Shown piece after piece: positions 34,064-43,878 of a stretch of 64,000 nucleotides of DNA. Position numbers and translations under genes: made by a program. The stretch covers positions 682,001 to 746,000 of the forward strand of contig CAVSDD010000004.1 in the NCBI GenBank assembly GCA_963726795.1, read 5' to 3'. A model generated the notes under the pieces. That model was given only the letters and a program-made list of their open reading frames with translations. It was not told where the DNA came from and did no database searches. Source of the stretch: Hyphomicrobium_A sp963726795 (GTDB taxonomy: Bacteria > Pseudomonadota > Alphaproteobacteria > Rhizobiales > Hyphomicrobiaceae). The first letter of the stretch is position 1. Every line of letters starts with the position of its first letter.

Positions 34064-36523
34064 ATGAACGCCCAACCGATGAATCCCGATACGATGAACG
34101 CCGACGCGCTCACGGGCGACACCGCGAACGTGCAGGTCAAGGGCCAGCCCGCGAGCGGCGAAGGCGCGGGCACGCGCCCAATTCCCGATGATGCCATCGC
34201 CATTATTCCGGTGCGCGAGATGACGCTGTTTCCCGGCGTCGTCATGCCGATCACGCTCGGGCGTGAGCGGTCGATCGCGGCTGCCCAGAAAGCCGTGCGC
34301 GAGCAGCGCCAGATCGGCGTGCTGATGCAGCGCGACCGCGAGGTGGCGGAGCCGGGTGCAATCGACATGCACCGCATCGGCACCATTGCCAACGTTGTGC
34401 GCTACATGACGGCGCCGGACGGCTCGCATCATCTTGTTTGTCAGGGCGATGAACGCTTCCAGGCGGTGGAGTTCCTTTCGGGCTGGCCGTTCCTCGTTGC
34501 GCGCGTGAAGCGCATCCCCGAGCCGGAGCTGAACAGCCCCGAGATCGAGGCTCGCCACGTCAATCTGCAGCGCCAGACCATCGAGGCACTGGAGCTGTTG
34601 CCGCAGGCGCCGGCCGAGCTGATCGTTGCCGTGCAGAGCGTGCGCTCTCCGGGCGCGCTCGCCGATCTGGCGACGGCGTACATGGATCTCAAGGCCGAGG
34701 AGAAGCAGGAGATCCTTGAGACGATCGATGTCGTTGCGCGCATGGACAAGGTGTCCAAGCTGCTGGCGCACCGCATCGAGGTCCTGCGCCTGTCGCAGGA
34801 GATCGGCCGCCAGACCAAAACTGCGCTCGACGAGCGTCAGCGCGAGGTGCTTTTGCGCGAGCAGATGGCCACCATTCAGCGTCAGCTGGGCGAGGGCGAT
34901 GCCAGCAAGGCGCAGGACATCGCCGAGCTGTCGGAGGCGATCGCGAAGGCCGAAATGCCGAAAGAAGTCGAGGATGCCGCCCGCAAGGAGCTGCGGCGTC
35001 TCGAGCGCATGCCCGAGGCCTCGCCCGAGTTCGGCATGACGCGCAGCTACCTCGACTGGCTGATCGAGTTGCCGTGGAAGATCGCCGAGGAGCAGCCCAT
35101 CGACATCGCGCAGGCGCGCAAGATCCTGGACGAGGACCACTACGGTCTCGACAAGATCAAGCGGCGCATCGTGGAATTCCTCGCCGTGCGCAAGCTGGCG
35201 CCGGAAGGAAAAGCGCCGATCCTGTGCTTCGTCGGGCCCCCGGGCGTCGGCAAGACCTCGCTTGGTCAATCGATCGCGCGCGCCATGAACCGCAAGTTCG
35301 TGCGCGTGAGCTTGGGCGGCGTCCACGACGAGGCGGAGATACGCGGCCATCGGCGCACCTACATCGGGGCGCTGCCGGGCAACATCATCCAGGCGATCCG
35401 CAAAGCGGGCGCGCGCAACTGCGTCATGATGCTGGACGAGATCGACAAGCTCGGCTCCGGCGTGCAGGGCGATCCGCGCGCGGCGCTGCTGGAGGTGCTT
35501 GACCCTGAGCAAAACAACACGTTCCGCGACAATTACCTGGCGGTGCCGTTCGATTTGAGCCGCGTGGTGTTCATCACGACGGCGAACGTGCTCGACCAGA
35601 TTCCGGGCCCGTTGCGCGACCGCATGGAGGTCATCCAGCTGTCGGGCTACACGGCTGAGGAGAAACTGCGGATCGCGCGGCGCTATCTCGTGGCGCGGCA
35701 GCTCACGGCCAATGGTTTGAAGGCGGATCAGGTCGACATCACGGACGAGGCGCTGGGCGTCATCATCGCGTACTACACGCGTGAAGCAGGCGTGCGTAGC
35801 CTCGAGCGCGAGATCGGCAAGGTGTTGCGCCATGCGGCCGTGCGCATCGCCGAGGGCGAGGCTGGGCCGATCCGCATCACCGCTGAAGAGCTCCCGGCCG
35901 TGCTCGGCTCGGCGCCGTTCGAGAACGAGGTGGCGATGCGCACGAGCGTGCCGGGCGTCGCGACCGGGCTTGCCTGGACGCCGGTCGGCGGCGACATCCT
36001 GTTCATCGAGGCGACGCGCGTTGCGGGCAACGGCCGGCTGATCCTCACGGGCCAGCTCGGCGACGTGATGAAGGAGAGCGCGCAGGCGGCACTTTCCATC
36101 GTCAAGAACCGGGCGAAGGCGCTCGGCATCGACGAGGAGGTGTTCGCCAAGAGCGACATCCACATCCACGTCCCCGCCGGTGCCATTCCCAAGGATGGCC
36201 CGAGTGCTGGCGTAGCGATGTTCACCGCGCTTGCCTCGTTGTTCACCGAGCGCGCCGTGCGCTCCGACACCGCGATGACCGGTGAAATCAGCCTGCGCGG
36301 GCTCGTGCTGCCGGTCGGCGGCATCAAGGAGAAGCTCGCCGCTGCGGCTCGCGCCGGTTTGAAGCGCGTGCTGCTGCCGGCGCGCAACAAGAAGGACGCC
36401 GACGATATCGGCGAGGAGACGAGGAAGCAGATCGAGCTCGTCTGGCTCGATCACGTCGAGGACGCGGTGACGGCGGCGCTTGCGCCGCTGCCGGCCAACC
36501 CGCGCGAGACCGCGACAGCCTAA
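34064..36523 (+). CDS. lon: ATP-dependent Lon protease
   Basis: About 819 residues from the ATG at 34064 (an in-frame GTG at 33989 is less likely). Order: N-terminal substrate domain (about 40-240, IIPVREMTLFPGVVMPITLGRERS), helical linker, AAA+ module with Walker A GPPGVGKTS and Walker B-type MMLDEIDKLG, sensor segment NVLDQIPGPLRDRMEVI, then the protease domain with catalytic Ser714 (KDGPSAGVAM) and Lys757 in GIKEK. It is in line with hsp20, so damaged-protein turnover is its likely job. It may be a second Lon in the genome. Confidence 0.94.
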   Translation: MNAQPMNPDTMNADALTGDTANVQVKGQPASGEGAGTRPIPDDAIAIIPVREMTLFPGVVMPITLGRERSIAAAQKAVREQRQIGVLMQRDREVAEPGAIDMHRIGTIANVVRYMTAPDGSHHLVCQGDERFQAVEFLSGWPFLVARVKRIPEPELNSPEIEARHVNLQRQTIEALELLPQAPAELIVAVQSVRSPGALADLATAYMDLKAEEKQEILETIDVVARMDKVSKLLAHRIEVLRLSQEIGRQTKTALDERQREVLLREQMATIQRQLGEGDASKAQDIAELSEAIAKAEMPKEVEDAARKELRRLERMPEASPEFGMTRSYLDWLIELPWKIAEEQPIDIAQARKILDEDHYGLDKIKRRIVEFLAVRKLAPEGKAPILCFVGPPGVGKTSLGQSIARAMNRKFVRVSLGGVHDEAEIRGHRRTYIGALPGNIIQAIRKAGARNCVMMLDEIDKLGSGVQGDPRAALLEVLDPEQNNTFRDNYLAVPFDLSRVVFITTANVLDQIPGPLRDRMEVIQLSGYTAEEKLRIARRYLVARQLTANGLKADQVDITDEALGVIIAYYTREAGVRSLEREIGKVLRHAAVRIAEGEAGPIRITAEELPAVLGSAPFENEVAMRTSVPGVATGLAWTPVGGDILFIEATRVAGNGRLILTGQLGDVMKESAQAALSIVKNRAKALGIDEEVFAKSDIHIHVPAGAIPKDGPSAGVAMFTALASLFTERAVRSDTAMTGEISLRGLVLPVGGIKEKLAAAARAGLKRVLLPARNKKDADDIGEETRKQIELVWLDHVEDAVTAALAPLPANPRETATA

Positions 36524-36887
36524 AACGTGAGCGCAGGCGGACGCATGAGTGTCACGCCTGCCGCTCGCGGTGGCGGATACGCCAGCTCAACGCGGTTACC
36601 GCCCCAGCAACACCCAAAAAACAGCGCTTTTTGATTGCAGCCTAAGCCGGAATAGGGGGCTAGTGGCCGGCATACGCCTTTTCGCCGTCTGCCACCGATA
36701 TCCCGAAGCTGGCATTCGTCTATCGTTGGTACGCGGAGCAAGATTACGTGTCGGGCAGGTTTACTATCCTCTTTAGGCATGCGGCAGTGATGCTTTGCGG
36801 GGAAGACGTGCCACTGGCATACCGTCGTATTCATTCTCAAGCATTGGCTCAAGCATTGGCTCAAGCATTGGACCTTGGCGTTCGCAC
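36524..36887. other. Intergenic region lon-manC
   Basis: Some 364 bases without a convincing gene. Short frames here have no ribosome sites or family resemblance. The only structure noticed is three tandem copies of a 12-base unit at 36836-36871, listed separately. Confidence 0.55.
36836..36871. repeat. Three perfect tandem copies of CTCAAGCATTGG
   Basis: The 12-mer CTCAAGCATTGG is repeated three times without mismatch (36836-36847, 36848-36859, 36860-36871), ending 16 bases before the manC ATG. It lies in the presumed 5' leader where a Shine-Dalgarno site would be expected and none is clear. Such a short unit can vary in copy number by slippage. Confidence 0.9.
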
Positions 36888-38327
36888 ATGATCGTACCAG
36901 TCATTTTGTCGGGAGGATCGGGCACGCGCCTGTGGCCGCTCTCGCGCTCGATGTATCCCAAGCAGTTCATCGGGTTCTTCAACGGGAAGGGCAAGAGCCT
37001 CCTCGGGAACACCTTGAAGCGCCTCGGCACCGACGAAACCTTCGCGGCGCCGATCGTCGTATGCAATGACGACCATCGCTTCCTCGTGCAGGACGAGGTG
37101 CAGCGCGCCGACATCCACCCGCAGGCGATCATCCTCGAGCCGATCGCGCGCAATACGGCCCCCGCGATCGCCGTTGCAGCGCTCTACGCCGTGCGCGAGG
37201 ACCCCGAGGCAGTGATCGCCGTCATGCCTTCGGACCATATGGTCGCCGACGACGCAGGCTTCGTCGCGGGCATCAGGCAGGCAGCTAAAGTCGCTGCCAA
37301 AGGACGGCTCGTGCTTTTCGGCATCAAGCCGACCGAGCCGCACGTGGGATACGGCTATATTCGCCAGGGTGCCGCGCTGAACGGCGCCGGCAGCGGCTAC
37401 AACGTAGAAGCCTTCGCCGAAAAGCCAAATCGCGAACGGGCGGAGGAGTACATCGCCGGCGGCGATTATTTATGGAACAGCGGCATCTTCGTGCTGCATG
37501 CGCGCACCTTCATCAATGAACTCGAGCGTCTCGAGCCGGCAATCCTGGATGCGGCGCGCCAGGCGCTCCAAAAAGCCACCGAGGACCTGGGCTTTCTGCG
37601 CCTTGATCGCGCGTCGTTCGCCACCTCCCCGCAGATCTCGGTCGACTACGCGGTCATGGAGAAGACGAAGACCGCGGCCGTGTTGCCCATCGAGGTCGGC
37701 TGGAGCGACGTCGGCTCTTGGGCCTCGCTTTGGAAGGTCGCTCCGCATCATGACGAGGACGGCAACGCGGTCGAAGGTGACGCCGTGCTGCTCGACACCA
37801 AGAATTGCCTCGTGCACAGCAAGAACTCGCTCGTAGCGACTATCGGCGTGCAGGATCTCGTGATCGTCGACACGCCCGATGCAGTGCTCGTCGCCGACAA
37901 GAGCCGCACCGAGGATGTGTCGAAGCTCGTTGCGCTGCTAAAGCAATCGAACCGCAAAGAGCACCAGCAGCACCTGCGCAACCACCGTCCCTGGGGTTAC
38001 TTCGAAACGCTGAGCATCGCTCCTCGCTTTCAGGTGAAGCTGCTGCACGTGAAGCCCGGCGGCAAGCTGTCGATGCAAATGCACCATCATCGCTCGGAGC
38101 ATTGGGTCGTTGTGCGCGGCACGGCGCGCGTGACCATCGGCGAGACCGAAAAGCTCGTGCAGGAAAACGAGAGCGTCTACATTACGGCCACTCACTGGCA
38201 TCGTCTGGAAAACCCGGGGAAGGTCGATCTCGAGATCATCGAGGTGCAAATCGGCACGTATCTGGGCGAGGACGACATCATCCGCAACGATGACGTCTAT
38301 CACCGAACTCCCGACGAGACCCGCTGA
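36888..38327 (+). CDS. manC: Mannose-1-phosphate guanylyltransferase / mannose-6-phosphate isomerase
   Basis: A 479-residue bifunctional type II enzyme. The N-terminal nucleotidyltransferase domain (about 1-335) has GGSGTRLWPLSR, PSDHMVADD and FAEKPN; the C-terminal cupin isomerase domain (about 350-475) has RPWGYFE, HVKPGGKLSMQMHHHRSEHWVVVRGTA and YITATHWHRLENPG. It makes GDP-mannose for exopolysaccharide or LPS. The start MIVPVILSGG matches homologues. It opens the polysaccharide block and overlaps the convergent glycosyltransferase by 28 bases. Confidence 0.95.
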   Translation: MIVPVILSGGSGTRLWPLSRSMYPKQFIGFFNGKGKSLLGNTLKRLGTDETFAAPIVVCNDDHRFLVQDEVQRADIHPQAIILEPIARNTAPAIAVAALYAVREDPEAVIAVMPSDHMVADDAGFVAGIRQAAKVAAKGRLVLFGIKPTEPHVGYGYIRQGAALNGAGSGYNVEAFAEKPNRERAEEYIAGGDYLWNSGIFVLHARTFINELERLEPAILDAARQALQKATEDLGFLRLDRASFATSPQISVDYAVMEKTKTAAVLPIEVGWSDVGSWASLWKVAPHHDEDGNAVEGDAVLLDTKNCLVHSKNSLVATIGVQDLVIVDTPDAVLVADKSRTEDVSKLVALLKQSNRKEHQQHLRNHRPWGYFETLSIAPRFQVKLLHVKPGGKLSMQMHHHRSEHWVVVRGTARVTIGETEKLVQENESVYITATHWHRLENPGKVDLEIIEVQIGTYLGEDDIIRNDDVYHRTPDETR

Positions 38328-39481
38328 CCGCCGTTGGGCCTCGCGGGGGCGGCGATGAGCTCCTGATAGACCGCAAGCGTATCCTTGATGATCGCATCGA
38401 GCGAGAAGTCGCGCTCGACGATGCGCCGGCCGGCGGCGCCGAAGCGCGCGCATAGCTCCGGTTTCGAGATCGCTTCGCGTAGGGCGTCAGCCAGCGCGCT
38501 CGCGTTGCGTGGGGGCACGAGCCAGCCATTCTCGCCCGGCCGAACGATCTCGCGGCATCCGGCAACGTCGGTCGCCACGATCGGACGCGCGGCAGCCGCT
38601 GCTTCGAGCAGCGCTTTCGGCAAGCCTTCGCCGTAGAACGTCGGCAGGCAGACGATGCTCGCTGCCTTGAATACCTCCGGCATGTCGTCGCGCCAGCCCC
38701 AATGCTCGATGTCGCCGGCCGCAACGTGGCGGGCAATGTCTTCGGGCGGGATCGAGGTCTTGTTGCCGGCGTCGGCTTTCCCGACGAGGACGAAACGGGC
38801 CGTCGAGCCTTCCTGCTTGAGGATCGCCGCCGCCTGCATGAACTCGCCCACGCCCTTGGCCTCGATCAGTCTGGCCGGCAGCACGACGACCGGCGCCCCC
38901 GGCGGCGGCGGGGCGACTGAATATTTGCCCGGGTCGACGCCTGAGCCGCGGATGAGGCGCACCTGCTCGGGCCGCGACAACCCCTCGCTGATAATGCTGG
39001 TCGCGTCGTCGGAGTTCTGGACGATGGTCAGCGTGTTCCGGCCTGCGAGCGCGCGGCGCAGGGCCGCTCTGACGAAGGGACGCAGCGTTTTTGCCTTGAG
39101 GCTGTCGGAGCTGAACACCCAGCCAAGACCCATCAGCGCGTTGATGATGCCCTTTGGCTGCAGGCCCTTGGCCGCGAGTGAGCCGAATATGACGGGCTTG
39201 ACCGAGACGTGGTGGATGAGGTCTGGAGCCTCCCGCCGGTACACGCTCGCGAGTTCGCGCAATGAGCGTATCTCGCTCCAGGGCCGCAGGCTCGCACGGG
39301 TGAAGGTGATCGGTATCAGCCGCAAGCCAGCCGCGCGGATCGGCTCGGCATGGCTCGATACCCGCGTCGCGACCGCAACGTCGTAGCCGGCCGCCTTCGC
39401 CGCCGCGGCGAGCGCCAGCCGGTGCGAAACGAAATACCAGTCTTCCGATACGAGATAGAGCAGCTTCGGCTGCGCAGCCAC
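38300..39481 (-). CDS. GT4-family glycosyltransferase
   Basis: A 393-residue glycosyltransferase of the GT-B fold. It begins LLYLVSEDWYFVSHRLALAAAAKAAGYDV and has the C-terminal nucleotide-sugar motif YGEGLPKALLEAAAAARPIVATDVAGCREIV (E of the EX7E pair visible). It resembles sugar transferases of exopolysaccharide and O-antigen clusters. It lies two bases downstream of the asparagine-synthetase-like gene on the same strand, so the two are an operon. Donor and acceptor are unknown. Confidence 0.88.
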   Translation of the reverse strand: MAAQPKLLYLVSEDWYFVSHRLALAAAAKAAGYDVAVATRVSSHAEPIRAAGLRLIPITFTRASLRPWSEIRSLRELASVYRREAPDLIHHVSVKPVIFGSLAAKGLQPKGIINALMGLGWVFSSDSLKAKTLRPFVRAALRRALAGRNTLTIVQNSDDATSIISEGLSRPEQVRLIRGSGVDPGKYSVAPPPPGAPVVVLPARLIEAKGVGEFMQAAAILKQEGSTARFVLVGKADAGNKTSIPPEDIARHVAAGDIEHWGWRDDMPEVFKAASIVCLPTFYGEGLPKALLEAAAAARPIVATDVAGCREIVRPGENGWLVPPRNASALADALREAISKPELCARFGAAGRRIVERDFSLDAIIKDTLAVYQELIAAPARPNGGQRVSSGVR

Positions 39482-39483
39482 TT

Positions 39484-41475
39484 TTACGACCCCGCCGCCG
39501 CGGCCATGGGCCGGCGCGAGACATCGGACCGCTCAGCCTCGTTCCACGCCTGGAACATCAAGACGCTCCACAGCTGATACTGGAAGTTGCGACGTCCCTC
39601 CAAATGAGCCTTCCACGCCGCACGTATGGGTGCAGGGTGGAACAATCCTTCGCGGGCGAGGCGCGCCTCGTCGAGTAGACTTTCGGCCCAATCCCTTAGT
39701 CCGGTTCTGAGCCAAGTATCGATTGGCACGCCGAAACCCATCTTCGGCCGCTCAGTCAGCGAGCGCGGAACGTAGCGGTCGAGCACGCGACGCAGCGGCC
39801 ACTTGGATTGACCTCCACGGCGCAGGACTTCGAGCGGCAGCGTCCAAGTGAATTCCACGAGCCTGTGATCGAGGAAGGGCACGCGCGCTTCCAGGCCGAC
39901 AGCCATGGAGGCGCGATCGACCTTCACGAGAATGTCGTCGGGCAGATAGCTCACGAGATCGAGGTACATCATGCGACGAACAGGGTCCCCGGCAGATAGC
40001 GCGCTTGTGTCCGCCATGATCGCAGACGCGGGTTCCGACCCGCCGATCACGATCGTCTCCGGTTGCTGCCAGAGGGAGATCAACGTCCGGTAAATTTCAT
40101 CCGAGCTTTTTAAGCCCAGGACACCGGCGGCTTTATGAAGCTTGTCGCCGGAAAGATGCGGCCGCGCACTTGCGGGCAACAATCGCGCGGGGCCCGAGAG
40201 CAGCCGATCCCACGTGCCCGGAGCAATTCCGAGTGCGAGGCTCGAGAGCGCACGCCGCGATCCCTGCGGCAGCTTCGACAGCACCGACCACAGGCGGTCC
40301 GCGATGCGATAGCGCGCATAGCCGGAGAACAGCTCATCGCCGCCGTCGCCGGACAGCGACACGGTAACGTGGCGGCGCGTGAGCTCCGAGACGAGGAAGG
40401 TCGGAATCTGCGAAACGTCGGCGAAGGGCTCGCTGTAGAGGGACGGCAGCTTCGGAATGACGGTCATAGCATCCTGCGCCGTCACGTACAGCTCGGTGTG
40501 GTCGGTGCCCAGATGAGCCGCAACCGACTTGGCATGCGGGGCTTCGTCGTAGCCATGCTCGTTGAAGCCGATCGAGAACGTGCGCACGGGCCGCGAGCTC
40601 ATCGCCTGCATCAGCGCGACGACGGTCGAGGAATCGATGCCGCCCGAGAGGAACGCCCCCACCGGCACGTCGGCCATCATCTGACCCTTGAGCGATTGGC
40701 GGATAAGCGCGTCGGTCCGCTCGACGGCCTCCTCGGCGCTCCCGGAATACGGATTTTGCAGCCCGCGGGCAGCCATCTCGGCCGCGTCCCAGTATGTTTC
40801 GATGCGCCCCTCGCTCTCGCCCAGCTTCAGCGTGAGGAAGGTGGCGGCCGGCAGCTTGTTGATGCCCTGATAAATCGAGCGCGGCGCGGGCACATAGTTG
40901 AGCCGCAGCAACTGGCACAACGCGCCGCGGTCGATCGCACCGTTCCAGTCGGGATGCACCTTTAGAGCCGAAAGCTCCGAGCCGAACACGAAGGTGCGCC
41001 CGAGCTTGCCGTAATAGAGCGGCTTCTCGCCGAGCCGGTCGCGCGCCAGTACGAGTGAGCGCTCGCGCCGATCCCACAGCGCAAATGCGAACATGCCGAC
41101 GAGCCGCGTCAATGTTGGGCGGATGCCCCACGCGGCAATGGCGGCAAGCAGCACTTCCGTGTCGCAATGTCCCCGCCAATTCGGCGCCGAGCCCGCGCGC
41201 TCCAGCTCGGCACGCAGCTCGGCGTAATTGTAGATCTCGCCGTTGAAGGTGATGGCGAAGCGCCCGCAATCGGACAGCATCGGTTGGTGACCGGCTGGTG
41301 AGAGATCGACGATGGAGAGGCGGCGGTGGGCCAGCGCGATGCCGGCTTCCCGGTCGACCCAGACGCCGTGGTCGTCAGGCCCGCGCCGCGAGATGGCGTC
41401 GGCCATCTCACGCGCGATACGCTCGCCCTCGCGCGTGCTCCCTGGCGCGGCAATGAACCCGGCAATTCCGCACAT
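39484..41475 (-). CDS. asnB: Asparagine synthetase (glutamine-hydrolysing), AsnB-type
   Basis: A 663-residue class-II amidotransferase. The N-terminal glutaminase starts with Cys2 (MCGIAGFIAAPG) and includes RRLSIVDLSPAGHQPM and FNGEIYNYAELR; the synthetase half has the PP-loop SGGIDSS and SLSGDGGDELFSGYARY. In polysaccharide clusters, AsnB-like enzymes are often suspected of amidating sugar acids rather than making free asparagine. The C-terminal region WTLPLEVLRRGGQSKWPLR matches the exosortase/EPS-linked subgroup. Gene order (GT4 two bases downstream) supports a role in glycan synthesis. Confidence 0.93.
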   Translation of the reverse strand: MCGIAGFIAAPGSTREGERIAREMADAISRRGPDDHGVWVDREAGIALAHRRLSIVDLSPAGHQPMLSDCGRFAITFNGEIYNYAELRAELERAGSAPNWRGHCDTEVLLAAIAAWGIRPTLTRLVGMFAFALWDRRERSLVLARDRLGEKPLYYGKLGRTFVFGSELSALKVHPDWNGAIDRGALCQLLRLNYVPAPRSIYQGINKLPAATFLTLKLGESEGRIETYWDAAEMAARGLQNPYSGSAEEAVERTDALIRQSLKGQMMADVPVGAFLSGGIDSSTVVALMQAMSSRPVRTFSIGFNEHGYDEAPHAKSVAAHLGTDHTELYVTAQDAMTVIPKLPSLYSEPFADVSQIPTFLVSELTRRHVTVSLSGDGGDELFSGYARYRIADRLWSVLSKLPQGSRRALSSLALGIAPGTWDRLLSGPARLLPASARPHLSGDKLHKAAGVLGLKSSDEIYRTLISLWQQPETIVIGGSEPASAIMADTSALSAGDPVRRMMYLDLVSYLPDDILVKVDRASMAVGLEARVPFLDHRLVEFTWTLPLEVLRRGGQSKWPLRRVLDRYVPRSLTERPKMGFGVPIDTWLRTGLRDWAESLLDEARLAREGLFHPAPIRAAWKAHLEGRRNFQYQLWSVLMFQAWNEAERSDVSRRPMAAAAGS

Positions 41476-41733
41476 CTATTTTGCTGCTTCCCATCACAGT
41501 GGCGCTGAACACGTGTAGGGGTGTTTCGGCGGCCAACCTTACGGGCCGCACCACGCCGGATGCTCGGTTGCAAGGATAGTCGTCAATTCTGTATGCGCCA
41601 ATGTGGCACATCGAAGATGGCCGGCGAGCCACAGAATTTTGCCGACCGGCGCGATTGATTACGCCGGAGATTGAGTCGAGACACGCGCCGACCTACGGTC
41701 TGGCGCCCAATCCGGCCCCGTCCCGAGGGGGAA

Positions 41734-43053
41734 ATGTTCTCAACTGAGATCGACAGGGTCCGCACTCCGATTCTGAGCCGCGCCTGGGGAATTGCCCTCG
41801 GGTCGCTGCTGATGATCACCGTTGTGGCGGCGCTCGTCAGCGCCCGCACCGTTCCGTTTCTCTTTCCCGTGACCATCGTGGTCTTCGTCGGCGCCGCACT
41901 GGTCCGCGGCAACTACCGCTACGTCTTGCCGAAGTCAGGTTCGGTTCTCTGGCACCTCCTTGTGTTCTTTGCCTACGCCGCGCTGACCGCTGCGTGGAGC
42001 GCAGAGCCTGCAACCGCGTTCGTCATTGTCATGGGAGCGCTTCTCTGCACGCTCGGCTCGATAGCCATCGTTCAGCTTTGCGAAATCGAGACGCGGGAAA
42101 ATCTGCTCCACCTGGGCGAAGGGCTCTGGGTCGGCCTTGTGATCGCGACTGTTTATCTTCTGGCCGAGATTCTCACCAAGCAGAGCATCAAGATCTGGCT
42201 CTACAATGCAATCGGCATTCACGAAGGCGAGCTGGCGCCGGCCAACTATTTCACGTGGTCGAACAACAAGCTCATCGCCATCGTTCGCGACGATCTTGCC
42301 CGCAATATCGCAGCTCTGGCGCTGTTCTTATGGCCCGCGCTGCTGGCGATGCGCGGGACGCTGCGGGTGCCGCTGTCGACGATTTTGGCGATCGGGATGT
42401 GGGTCCTGGCCGGCACTGTGATCATGCTGGCCAGTCACGAGACCTCAAAGCTTGCGTTCGTGGGCAGCATTGCCGCGTTTGCCGCGGCCCGTTACGCGCC
42501 CCGGTTCACCGGGCATTTCGTTGCGGTGGCATGGGTCATCGCTTGTCTCGGCGTGTTGCCGTCGGCGCTGCTCGCCTATCGTTACAACCTGCACAACGCC
42601 TCCTGGCTGCAGGGCACGGCTCAACACCGCATCATCATCTGGAATTTCACCGCGCAGGAAGTCCTGAAGGCGCCGTGGCTCGGCGTAGGCGCTCGCACGA
42701 CCTACGTACTCGGCCCGCGGCTCGAGCCCGACATCGTGACGCGCCCCGGCGAGGCCTTCAGGCGCACGCTCTCGACGCATTCCCACAGCATCTACCTGCA
42801 GACCTGGTTTGAGCTGGGGCTGATAGGTGCGACGCTGCTGACGCTGCTTGGCCTGTCGATTCTGCAGTCGATCCGCGCGCTAAGCACGGAGCTCAAGCCC
42901 TATGCCTACGCGACGTTCGCGACCACGGCGCTGATGGCAGCATCGAGCTACGGGATGTGGCAGATCTGGTTCGCATGCCTGTTTGGCATGTGTCTCGCGT
43001 TGTTCGGCCTAGCGGCGGCGACGGTGCGCACGCAAAGCACGGCCCAGGCCTAG
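41734..43053 (+). CDS. O-antigen ligase/polymerase (Wzy/WaaL-like) membrane protein
   Basis: A 439-residue membrane protein with about ten helices. The large periplasmic loop between helices contains the Wzy_C-type features ending in HSHSIYLQTWFELGLIG, whose His-x-His segment is typical of ligases/polymerases. It probably joins or polymerises polysaccharide repeat units. The start at 41734 follows GAGGGGG; an upstream in-frame ATG lacks such a site. It is divergent from asnB. Confidence 0.85.
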   Translation: MFSTEIDRVRTPILSRAWGIALGSLLMITVVAALVSARTVPFLFPVTIVVFVGAALVRGNYRYVLPKSGSVLWHLLVFFAYAALTAAWSAEPATAFVIVMGALLCTLGSIAIVQLCEIETRENLLHLGEGLWVGLVIATVYLLAEILTKQSIKIWLYNAIGIHEGELAPANYFTWSNNKLIAIVRDDLARNIAALALFLWPALLAMRGTLRVPLSTILAIGMWVLAGTVIMLASHETSKLAFVGSIAAFAAARYAPRFTGHFVAVAWVIACLGVLPSALLAYRYNLHNASWLQGTAQHRIIIWNFTAQEVLKAPWLGVGARTTYVLGPRLEPDIVTRPGEAFRRTLSTHSHSIYLQTWFELGLIGATLLTLLGLSILQSIRALSTELKPYAYATFATTALMAASSYGMWQIWFACLFGMCLALFGLAAATVRTQSTAQA

Positions 43054-43069
43054 CATCAGACAGGGCCGC

Positions 43070-43663
43070 TCAGTGCGGGATTGAGGCGGTCGAGATCGGA
43101 TCGCCCCATCCGGGCGGAGGATCTGGCGTCACGACCGGAGCCGAAGTCTGGAACGGGGGAATTTGAGCGGCGGTTGCTACGGTCGGCATTTGAGCGGGGG
43201 GCACCACGCTCGGAGCCTGCACGGAGAGTGCGGGCGGAGTACCAAGCGAGGCGGTCGTTGCCGGAGCGCCCGAGTTACAGCCCTTGCTCGTGATCGTCCG
43301 GTTGAGCGCTGCCGATTCGGCCTGCGCCTCTTTGTACTCGGCGATCGCCGGGGCGCCCGGCTCGCCAACAAGCCTTTGCCAGCTGGCCACAACGGTGCCT
43401 GGCAGCTGCTGCACCTGCTCGACCGCCTGCACCGAGAGAACCTGCATGTGCTGCTGCAGTCCGGCCGATCGGTCCTGCAGCTCGCGGCAGGCCATGCCTT
43501 GCTCTTGCGCGCTCATCAGGTACGAGCCGTCTTTCTGGATGCCGGAGTGAGGCGCGCCGATGAGCTCTTGCGACATCGAGCAGCCGGCCATTGTCAGCGC
43601 GAGTGCGCCAGCCGTGACGGCGGGCCTTATGAGCCAAGAGCGTGCCGGCCGTATTGCAGCCAT
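43070..43663 (-). CDS. Putative lipoprotein, Pro/Ala-rich
   Basis: About 197 residues from ATG 43663. The signal peptide ends in a lipobox (LTMAGC), so the mature protein should be lipid-anchored at the resulting Cys. A short helical domain follows (SAQEQGMACRELQDRSAGLQQHM, about residues 50-110), then a long Pro/Ala/Thr-rich, probably disordered tail. No named family. It is convergent with the polymerase gene and downstream of the CysNC-like gene. Confidence 0.65.
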   Translation of the reverse strand: MAAIRPARSWLIRPAVTAGALALTMAGCSMSQELIGAPHSGIQKDGSYLMSAQEQGMACRELQDRSAGLQQHMQVLSVQAVEQVQQLPGTVVASWQRLVGEPGAPAIAEYKEAQAESAALNRTITSKGCNSGAPATTASLGTPPALSVQAPSVVPPAQMPTVATAAQIPPFQTSAPVVTPDPPPGWGDPISTASIPH

Positions 43664-43878
43664 CGAGTCCCGAATCCCAGCAGACGCGCGAATCTTAGCC
43701 AAACGATGCACGCGAATGGATCGGCGGGCTGGGGATATCCAAGCCTGTGCTCAATCCGCAACGCTGCGCGTTGGAGCAGAAGGTGTCCGTGCAATTCACA
43801 GTCTCGCGGTGTGCCGACAACTGGGGTGCGGGACGCTCTGCGCGCGCGAGTCGTGGAATCACATTAAGCGACAAAACT

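Noticed and set aside
34016..36454. 812-codon open frame on the minus strand opposite lon
   Set aside because: It mirrors the strongly conserved Lon reading frame; its translation is Arg/His/Asp-rich with no family resemblance and no ribosome site. GC-rich codon use on the real strand creates it.
36549..36776. 75-codon frame between lon and manC
   Set aside because: No ribosome site, no signal or domain, and composition like non-coding DNA.
36836..36871. CRISPR-like array
   Set aside because: Three 12-base units with no spacers are far too short and contiguous for a CRISPR array.
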